This document shows positions 55,738 to 64,000 of a stretch of DNA of 64,000 bases, piece by piece. The stretch comes from Panagrolaimus kolymaensis. Its lineage: Eukaryota > Nematoda > Chromadorea > Rhabditida > Panagrolaimidae. A program made the translations under genes and the position numbers. The notes under the pieces were generated by a model. It saw only the letters and a list, made by a program, of their open reading frames with translations. It was not told where the DNA came from and searched no databases. The stretch is taken from positions 3,100,001 to 3,164,000 of the forward strand of contig JAJQJQ010000004.1 in the NCBI GenBank assembly GCA_028622995.1, given 5' to 3'. The first letter of the stretch is position 1, and every line of letters starts with the position of its first letter.

Positions 55738-57598
55738 ATTGAATTTTTTGATATCACTATTTTGCTCCGTATCATTGCCTTTTTTAACTTTTTTACAATA
55801 AAAATATAAATTTGAGTTAGTTGATTTGACCCAAAATGACTATGTAAGTATGAATACGTATATGTATTAGTGAATGGATAAAAAATAAAACTAAAACAAA
55901 AGCATTAGCAGCGAATTTATAAATTAAAAACAAAATATTAAAAAAACCGGAAACACATAGATCCAGAGAGAACTCGCTAGAAAAAATAAAAAACGGACTA
56001 GTTGGATTTCCCTCTCTATTTTTTATTATCGCCTTTTTACATGCGCGGCAAAAAAATAAGAGAAAAGAATAACAAATGAGGACAAACATGGCCTTCGACG
56101 ATAACCGACGACCGGTTGGTTGGTTCATGAACTTTAAATATACAAAATATATTTTGTAAATTTTTATTTATTTATTTGGTGATGCTACTCAAAATTTTTT
56201 TTGTTAAGTGTAGCGGGAAACTAATAAAAAAAGATGACAATAAAAGTTTGTTTAAATTTGAAAAAAGACATAAAATTTTTGTAACATGCTGGTTTTTAAC
56301 ATTCTTTCATTTTTTTATTGCAGAAAATGCAACTATGAAAATATAATACCAAAATTTCTAAAGTCGGCTTAAACCTTAACTGGTAAAAAATTGAATTCGA
56401 ATTAAAACAAAACTAGAAAATGAATAAAAATATCAAAAAAAAATAGTAATGTAAGTTATTCGGTATCAAAAAGCTAAAAATGCGTGACTGCTGAAATTTT
56501 TTTTATCATATTGACTTTTCGTGGATGCTAGGTTATGGATAATAGGAAAATAGCCAAATGACTTTTAGATTTTATATATCAAACATTGAGATGAAAGGAA
56601 AATACGAGTTTATTTGGCCACAAAAAAAGGTTGAAATAAGCATTAATAGTATTTTTTACGCAGTGAAGATAAATTTAAAATCAGATAAAGAAATTGACCA
56701 GTTTGGTTTGAACCACAAAGGATTTTATGATAACTTTATAGTTTCTTTTACCTACAAATTATCAGACAGGTTTTTTCAAATGTCCAAAAAAATGGAAGAA
56801 GAAATAAGAAAGAATTTCCGAAAAGCTATCATTAGATTTTAAGGTCAAAAAATTGTTTAAAACACAAATGTTTACAAGAAGACAACTAAAAATTGAAATA
56901 TTTTTATTAAAAATAAAACAGATATTCAACATCCATAAAAAAACATAAGTAAAAAACTCTGATCCCAACTTTGCGCTAAATAATGATTGAAAACGAATGA
57001 CAATCATCCCATATTGCAATTTTGTCCTTTCCATTTATGAAGAGTAATTGTGGCCCTTTAACAGACAAAAAAAAATTGATGATGGCGATGTCTGCCGCCA
57101 CTTCGAAAAGAAAAAAGAAAAGAAACAATGAAAAAAGCCGGTTTCATTCTTCGTATTTTTATTTGAAAATGAAAATGTTGTTGATAGGCGATAGATACAT
57201 CATTGCGTAATGTGTTTGCTAAAAAGCTGTTGCTTGAATCTCTTTTTTTTATCCAATCTCCACGCACGTTCGTAACTTTTTTTCTTTTCTTTTCAAATGT
57301 CCTAAATATCTCTCTCCTTTTAAAGAAATTTGTAAAACTCGTTTTTTATTGTTTTAGAAAAAAGATCCAATTTTTTTTTCAGAATGAAAGCAATTGAAAG
57401 GAGTTTAGTATTTTTTTTTTGTTGTTGCGGGTTTTAACTGACCGATCGATCATCTGACCCTCTTAAAAGTGGGGAAGTAAAATATAAAAAAATGCTTTTA
57501 TTTAGAAAGTTTTTTCCATTAGCATTTTTTACAATAATTTATTCATTGAATATTTTTAAAGAAAGTATTTTGAACTGAAAATAAATAAATATAAATTA
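55738..57598. other. Intergenic, 1.9 kb; one doubtful ORF
   Basis: A 94-codon ATG-led ORF at 56558-56842 (+) has coding-like composition (IEMKGKYEFIWPQKKVEISINS...), but I see no family match, exon partners or signal. The rest is A/T-rich without support. Confidence 0.35.
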
Positions 57599-59359
57599 TT
57601 AAGCAGGAATGTGCATATCACGAATATCTTTGACACTTTTATTTATGGCATTTTGTAATCTCAAGGATTCAACATGATAAATGGTTTTTCCAATGGCTCG
57701 GCAACAATATATAACAATTACTAAGCAATCGAACCACTATAAAAAGGATTTAATTTATCAGAGACAAATTTTATTAAATTAATTAAAGCCATTTTTCACA
57801 TCGAGAACTTACAATTCCAACGCAAAAATTGATGTTTGAAACTTTTCCATCAAAAAATATAGATGTTTTTTATTTTAAAGTCCAAACAACAACGATTTAC
57901 TCTTTTTTTGATGTCACTACTCTATTCTCGTTTTGTCAATCAAAAAACAAAAGTGAGTGAATATTTTTGATTTAGCGAACTCACCGAAACGATAGCAACA
58001 ATAAATAAAACAACATTGAGTTCTGGATTGCTGATGGTATTACCAAATGATGTTTGATCTTGTAAAATTTGAATAAGGGGTTTAGCACTAAGATAAAAAG
58101 GTAAAGAAGAAAATAAAAGATTAAAAAATGCCATAACAAAAGTAAAAATAGAAAGGGAATAATTTTGTTGTAAACCAGAAAGTAAACCAAAAATCCCATT
58201 GGCTCCCAAACTAATACCAAAAACCATTTCAATTCCATTAGCTTTTTCAGATTGTAAAAATAATCTCATTCCACCAATTGCAATTGTTGCAATTCCAAGT
58301 AAGCACTAAAAAATGGTACATTAACCAAGCACTTAAAAAGGTTATAACTTTGATAAAATATCAATGCCATATCGACTTTAAAAAAACATACTTGGATGAC
58401 ATAAAACGCATTTAAGCTTGTCCATGGAATAATAGTTTTTAACCCTTTAGAACTTTCATCATCATATGGTAATCCATAAAAGCTTAAAGCTTTACTTCCA
58501 ACTCTTGGCATATATGGTTCTGTGTGAATTGTGTGCAATGATCGAGAACCACTAAGTTGTGAAAGAGGTCGCTTTTCAGCTGTTCCATAAATGGAACCTC
58601 TCTCAATGCTTTTAGTTCTTCCATGTTGGGAAACAGCTTTAGGAATTCCATAAAGAGAATTTTGTTGTTGTTGTATCATTGTTTGTGGAAGTTGTCCAAC
58701 ATCAAGTGGAATTTGCTCTGGGCGAGGTAAAGTTGTGTATGATTGATATCGAGAAGGAAGGCGATAAAGGCCTAATTCACTTCCAGGACGTGAATTTAAA
58801 TCTGTTCCAGTCATAACTGAATCAGGCCGAGGTAATTGTGGAGACTGTTGATAAGCTAAAGAAGCATATTAATGACCTACAGTTAAAAAAGCAAGTAACT
58901 ACCATTTTGCATATAATTTGCAACAGCTTCATCTTTAGTATTACTTCCATTTGGATTAGCACGATTACCATAAATTGGAGTTGGAACTGTTTTAAATGGA
59001 ACATACCCAAATGGAGTTTGAACTGATTGTCCGCCTTGAGGAGTTTTAGTTTCATCTTGCTAAAAAAAAATTTTTTGACTTTTAAATACCCAACAAGAAA
59101 TTAATTAGTGGAGTAGGGAATAAATTATTATTATTAGAAAAGAATCAATCAATATCTTAAAAGACAAGATCTATCTACTCACCGAATCATTTCTCTTCCA
59201 TTGATTTACAACATTTTGTTGCTTTTTAGGCATAAACTCTCGACTTATAGCTGATCCAGGCCGCTTTTCCTCTTCTTTTTGCTTCTTTTTTCCATCTGTT
59301 TGAGCTGGAACTCGATTTAAAGTTCCTTGTGGAGCAACTTTATTTTGAGATTTTTTCAT
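57599..59359 (-). CDS. Four-TM membrane protein with long disordered N-terminus
   Basis: The exon chain runs from MKKSQNKVAPQGTLNRVPAQTDGKKK (ATG at 59359) to NKSVKDIRDMHIPA. The first ~220 residues are cytosolic-type: Lys-, Gln-, Pro-, Ser- and Tyr-rich, with GLYRLPSRYQSYTTLPRP and SLYGIPKAVSQHGRTKS. Four hydrophobic segments follow: ...LNAFYVIQCLLGIATIAIGG, GIEMVFGISLGANGIFGLLSG, YSLSIFTFVMAFFNLLFSSLPFYL and LNVVLFIVAIVS/WFDCLVIVIYCC. Loops are short. The tetraspan layout resembles MARVEL or MS4A-like proteins, but no diagnostic motif is seen. Repeated YG(L/I)P and RP.S motifs in the N-terminus may be phosphorylation or scaffold sites. Confidence 0.7.
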
Positions 59360-60933
59360 CTAAGATTTAAAATTGTAATAATAATTACTTTTTAACAAAA
59401 AATCAAAGTTAAAAAACACACACAAACACGGAAAAGTGAAAGTGAAGAAAAAAAACCAATAAATTTTTCTTGATTTTTTCTTCTCAAATTGATAGCTTTA
59501 ACCCCATTCTTTGGGTAAAGGATTTTATCTTTTTAAAGGGATTTAAAAAAAGCAGTTTTCCCTTTTTCGAGAAAAATATTCGCGAGAAAAAAAAGTCCTG
59601 GAATAAAAAAAAGAAAAAATATTAAAGGAAGAAATGCTTGAGAAAAAAAAAGGTTTGTAAGGATTCTAGCAATTGTTAATTACAAGACTACTATAAACAG
59701 AATAGAAGATGAAAACTATATATTTTATTTCTACCTTTGCAGAAGCGAATGTTTCGTTATAGTTATATCCTTAGATACAATAGCAAAAACTTACAATGAG
59801 ATAAAATTGAAACCATAGAAAAATCAGAGAAACAACAAGAGAGAAAGTTTGGATCTGATTATTTATTTACAAAAGACATTGAAAAATTGAATATTTACAA
59901 TTTAAAATTGTGTGAAAAAAAAATTTATAAGAGTCAATTAAGAAAACGACGAAAAAATATTATTGATGAACTCAAAAAAGGCGCTGGATGGAATTTGAAT
60001 TTTTGCGTAACGTAAAATGAAAGACACTTATGGAAGAAGAAGAAGAAGATAAAACATGAGAGAAAAAAACGGAATGATTATGTTTCGTTGGTCGTCGTTT
60101 GCGTCGTTTTTCAATCAAAAAAAAACGGAAACTTTTTTTTATGCGCAAGAATTCTTTCTAAATAAAAGAGATGAAGATCCCGTCTTTCTTCTTGGCAAAT
60201 CAAAAAAAATAATTCTCGTATTTCTTTCGACCTAATTTGATTTTAGGTTTGTCTTTTTTTTGTTACGTGGAAACTATGTATACATCAACCTTGAAGGGAT
60301 TCGACGAAAAATAAGAAAGAAAAAAGATAGCCAAAAAGTGTCAGTTTGTGTTGCAAATTCTTCATTTCAAAAAAAAAATTCGGAGGAGATACGTCGCAAA
60401 TTATCAAAGCTGAAATAATTTTTTTTTAAATTTTATAATTTAGGTTAGTTAGGCTTTCGTGAAATTTATGAAAAATAAATAGAAATCAAATGATCATTAT
60501 TTCAAACTTTGAGTTATTATCAATTGCATTAACCCATTTAAAGAAAAGAAAAATTGCAAACACAACTCAAATTGTTACAGCAATGCTTTTACTAAATCGT
60601 TTGTTTTATTTTTTAACTACATATTAATAAAGGTTAAAAACATAAACATGAAAGTTATTCGAAAGCTTGCTTACGTAAATAAACTATCTTTCATCACATT
60701 CCAACAAAAAGTTGTGTTAATTCACTTATTATTATTTAAAAGCACGAGAAAGTAAACAGTATCAAAAATGGCAAAGAAATAACTAATCGATCGTCTAATA
60801 GAAAGGGATACTAAATAAGCATTACAAAACATACAAACATCTTATTGAAGCTTAACTAAAAATAAAACATCGCGTTTTCGAAAGAATAAAACAAAATCCC
60901 ATTCTTGCAAAGAAAAACATACAGTTAGCCGCC
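59360..60933. other. Divergent intergenic region, 1.6 kb, no gene seen
   Basis: Lies between two divergent genes (four-TM protein leftward, TM protein rightward). A/T-rich with long A runs; no repeat or RNA gene supported. Confidence 0.45.
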
Positions 60934-62659
60934 ATGAGTTTCATCCTTGAATTTTTTACCTTTCTTCTTTTGTTAATTGTTTTCTTGATTTTTGTTTGCA
61001 AACAAAAAAGAAAAAACATGGATGAAAATAAAGTGAAGTAAGTTTTTTTTGATTATTAATTTGTTAATCCAACTAGGGTTGTCGAATGGGAAATTCCCGC
61101 TACAAAGCCTCACAAAGTCCAACTAAGTCTTACAAAGTCCTACCAAAGTTTGGTAACACTTTGTTAGACTTTGTAAGGGTTTGTAGCGGGAAATTTCCCC
61201 AATTTCCCATTTCCCGGGAAATTCGACAACCCTAAATCCAACTGATGTACTTATTTTTTCCATTTTCAGGTTTCCTCTTAGTGAGATGACTCAAGAGGAT
61301 GCAGCAAAGCTCACAATTCCATATCGAATTTGTGGTGATATTCCATTCTTGGAATATTTACAATATTGTAGAAGAACTCCAAAGAGATATTTAGAATTTC
61401 TTAAAGAGCTTAGAAAATCTAAAAGTCGTCATGATATTTTATTCTGGTATTACGATATTCTTTGTGCTGGGCGGTCCAATCACAAATTTGCTGTTCCTAG
61501 TTTATTACTTGATAATTGTGCGTAAGTTTTCTTTTTTGTTTTTGCTTTTTTAAAATAATTTTATAATTAATTTACAGTCCTAGATTTTTCGATGATTTCA
61601 TGTCTGTTTTGAAAAATGCAAGTAAAGTATTAGATGCTACATATTCTCTTTATCTTATTCGAGAATATCCGTGGATTACTGATGTTACATATGGTGAAGC
61701 TCTTCAACGGTATAAACGACGTGAAACTTTTGATCTTTGTACTTATGAAAGCAAAGACCCGGATCTTTATCGATATCGACATAAGGAACTTTTCAAATTT
61801 GGTAAACCAAAAAAAGAAAAAATTCGAGGAGTTGGAAAAGATGAAAAGGTACGTAAATTTTATATAAATAAAGCAGATCTTTTTTTATAGTTTATCCTTT
61901 TTTAGTATCTTATCCATCCTATGAAATATTTCGACGTGGTGAAGCTAGAAGATTCTGAAGAAGACCAAGATGATGTTGCCACAGAAAACGCAATGCTTGT
62001 CTTTCGATTTGCTCCATATGGTCAACGAGTTTTTACATATACTGGTACAATTCCTAATACATCAAAATGCATGCTGTTTATTAATAATCCATACAAAAAA
62101 GCTCAAGCTGAAATTCGAATGAGGTAAGGTTCTCTCATAATTTTTTGTTGCTTACCCCAATGTTTTTCAGAAAAATTCAAACTGATGATCTACCTCCTAT
62201 TTCCATTGATTTTGAGACTGCATATAGGTTCTGCAAAGAGGCTACAATCTGCTATGTTCGATGCAACATTCCTTCAGATCCAGAAGAATATGAACCTTCA
62301 AACTTTGAAGAATATGAATACAAATGTGCTCAAATATTCATCAACCCGGATGTTCCACCATCGGAAGAAATCTTAGTTTGTCTTTTGGATTATGGAAAAT
62401 GTGAATATGTTTCGTTATATTCCATTTTTTCGTTTGATTTCAAAGTACGTAAAGAACAGCTTGCTACCAAAATTGTATCTCGAAATGTAAGTTTCTCTTC
62501 CACTTTTGATTTAATGTCTTTTTGGTTTGTTAGGAGCTCGCAGAAGATCTTCAAATTGGTGATTTTTATTCTCGTCCAGATTTTGCAACTGATGATAAGA
62601 AATATTTATATTTTGGACGTCCTTCAAAACGAAGTGATTCATTTTTTGGTAAAAAATAG
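60934..62659 (+). CDS. Nematode membrane-anchored protein of unknown function
   Basis: Six exons (60934-61037, 61270-61521, 61578-61848, 61906-62123, 62171-62486, 62534-62659) encode 428 residues with consistent phases. N-terminal signal anchor MSFILEFFTFLLLLIVFLIFVC followed by basic KQKRKN. The rest is soluble: EDAAKLTIPYRICGDIPFLEYLQYCRRTPKRYLEFLKEL, ASKVLDATYSLYLIREYPWITDVTYGEALQRYKRRETFDLC, and a C-terminal half with repeated Tyr/Glu/Cys-rich blocks (FETAYRFCKEATICYVRCNIPSDPEEYE, EEILVCLLDYGKCEYVSLYSIF). No family recognised. Intron 1 carries a MITE (61074-61234). Confidence 0.8.
61074..61234. mobile_element. hAT-type MITE in intron 1 of the 60934 gene
   Basis: 161 bp with terminal inverted repeats TAGGGTTGTCGAAT/ATTCGACAACCCTA and an 8-bp target duplication AATCCAAC (61066-61073, 61235-61242). 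Interior contains ACAAAGTC-type direct and inverted repeats and can fold on itself. No coding capacity. Confidence 0.88.
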
Positions 62660-62862
62660 TGCTCCTTTAATTTATTCAACATGAAATTTGTTGAATTCAT
62701 TCCTTTCTTCTTTATTTTTTGTTAAATATTGTTGTATATTTTTTGTTTTGTTGTTAATAAAATATTTCTGATTCGGTTTGAATAATCCTCATCGCTGCAA
62801 CATTTCTAAAATTCTGTTTACTATGTAGCGTGTGTTCAATTTTATTGTTTTAAAATTGACTG
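62660..62862. terminator. 3' flank with polyadenylation signal of the 60934 gene
   Basis: AATAAA occurs about 100 bp after the stop codon (near 62757), after a T-rich stretch. Confidence 0.45.
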
Positions 62863-63072
62863 GATATAAAGCGCTGAAATATAAAATTTTTTTGCCCGGT
62901 TCAAAATTTTTCAAAACACCCTGTTTTTTTGTAAATTTTGGCTAAATTTACAAAAAATGCACTGCTCTTTTTGTAAACTTGCGGGGCAGTTTTTTTGAAT
63001 TTACAAAAAAACAGGGTGTTTTGAAAAATTTTGAACCGGGCAAAAAAATTTTATATTTCAGCGCTTTATATC
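62863..63072. repeat. Foldback/MITE element with 75-bp perfect inverted arms
   Basis: Left arm 62863-62937 and right arm 62998-63072 are perfect inverted copies (GATATAAAGCGCTGAAATAT...), separated by about 60 bp. TA dinucleotides at both edges would fit a Tc1/mariner-type TA target. No coding capacity. The RNA would form a very stable hairpin. Confidence 0.9.
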
Positions 63073-64000
63073 ATCAAAAATTTTCGCTAATTTGACTTTC
63101 ACTTTTTTTGGTTGCAATAGTCTTTTTTTGACTCTTTCGATGGTTGATTTTTTTTTTGCATGGCTGTCTCAAAACCAGTTCCAAATATCACATCAGTTGT
63201 CCGTCGTCCCAGCACCCATGCTGACAACACAGGAAGAAGAATGCAATAATTCCCAAAATGCATGTTTGGCTTTCCTCTTCTTTTCTTCTTCATTCAATGC
63301 TGCCAGAAAAAAAACTTGTAATTTTAACTTTAATCCTTTTTTTACACGATGAAAACAAAAAAATGAGTATTCTTTTAAGAATTTTTAAAAAAAGTTTCTT
63401 TGATTTTTACTTTTTTTATTGAAAAAGAAATCGTTGATTGATGACATTTGCTTGGTATTATTAATTCGGTAAGAATGATTAGTGTTTCACCTTTCTTTGA
63501 ATTTTATATTGTTTTACATTACTATTAATCCTTGGTATCAAGATACTGTACTATGACATTTCTCTCGATTAACTTTCTTTTATTCGATTTTCTTTGCTTT
63601 TTTTGACCATTCAATGAAACCGCTAAATTTTTTTTTTGTGTTTTACCATTCAATAAAATCATCACAGCTAAAGGTAGCCTTGGTTCCCGCATCATGTCGC
63701 CTCAAAGACCTTGAATTAATTCAATGCCATTCTTTTGAGTTGAAATGCCATCAAATTGAATTGAAAAGAATAGGATTTATTTAAATTAGAAAGTTTTTTT
63801 CGTGTATTTTCTTTTCGTAATTGTAAATCAAAATCTCGCATCTTTTATAAAGTTTTTTTATGTGGTTGTTGAGTTTGAGAGTGACTTTTGTTGTTGCCTT
63901 TATTGAAATCCGATCGCGGCCAACCACATCTTTTACGAACGATAAAAATCTTTGTCCAATTTTTTTGACCCTTTTTTCCGGTTCAGTTACAAGAATGAGA
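63073..64000. other. Intergenic to window end, no gene seen
   Basis: T-rich DNA with no supported exon on either strand; an ORF at 63092-63352 lacks structure or motif. Confidence 0.4.

Noticed and set aside
55817..56128. 103-codon minus-strand ORF upstream of the BPI gene
   Set aside because: Phe/Ile-rich translation of T-rich DNA; lies in the expected promoter region.
63092..63352. 86-codon ORF near the window end
   Set aside because: No homology or exon partners; an antisense ORF of similar length overlaps it.

Overview
This window is nuclear DNA from a nematode. The clearest evidence is two major sperm protein (MSP) genes, two transthyretin-like (TTL) genes, an LC3/LGG-2-type ATG8 gene and a CYP33-like P450. 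The DNA is very AT-rich. Most introns are about 45-60 bp with GT...TTTTCAG borders, and genes are compact but separated by A/T-rich deserts. I cannot name the species.

Layout. 1-1310 (-): start of a PHF14-type PHD protein whose 3' end lies outside the window. 1311-5470: gene desert. 5572-6382 (+): LC3-like ATG8. 7198-7416 (+): first of three small secreted C-x3-C/C-x3-C peptides (others at 40324 and 41987). 7917-9126: head-to-head pair of proline-rich, tail-anchored membrane proteins. 9184-11161 (-): a CENP-X-like histone-fold protein and a coiled-coil protein ending in a CaaX box. 11392-15171 (-): condensin CAP-G. 15584-16036 (+): SmD2. 16219-16833 (-): small heat-shock protein. 17576-18460 (-): Gly/Gln/Pro-rich secreted protein. 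19218-19652 (-) and 37848-38279 (-): the MSP duplicates. 19894-21934 (-): tandem TTL genes. 22614-23193 (-): another proline-rich tail-anchored protein.

Mobile-element region. 23673-26050 is a non-autonomous LTR retrotransposon with two 319-bp LTRs and a 5-bp target duplication. After a P450 (26937-28597) and an F-box-like gene (28907-29695) comes a nested set: a decayed Mutator-like (MULE) element with an OTU motif (29784-31938), carrying a Penelope-like reverse transcriptase (31939-33790), which is itself split by a hAT-type MITE (33160-33452). A hammerhead-ribozyme-like core lies 3' of the reverse transcriptase (about 33985-34066). It is followed by a truncated copy of the 5' end of the neighbouring coiled-coil gene. 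Further hAT-type MITEs lie at 40719, 50330 and 61074, and a 75-bp-arm foldback element at 62863.

Right part. 38564-39447 (+): Lys-rich membrane-anchored protein. 42682-43572 (-) and 47530-48245 (+): single-pass membrane proteins. 45691-46634 (+): secreted protein with no clear ATG. 49076-49623 (+): Gln/Tyr/Gly-rich secreted protein. 50110-50183 (+): tRNA-Asn(GUU). 51882-52286 (+): candidate neuropeptide precursor. 52549-55737 (-): BPI/LBP-family lipid-binding protein with a proline-rich linker. 57599-59359 (-): four-TM protein. 60934-62659 (+): nematode protein with an N-terminal TM segment.

There are no operon-like runs with obvious shared function. The MSP, TTL and small-peptide genes are dispersed small families. 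Gene models were built by hand from splice signals and reading frame, so exon borders are predictions.
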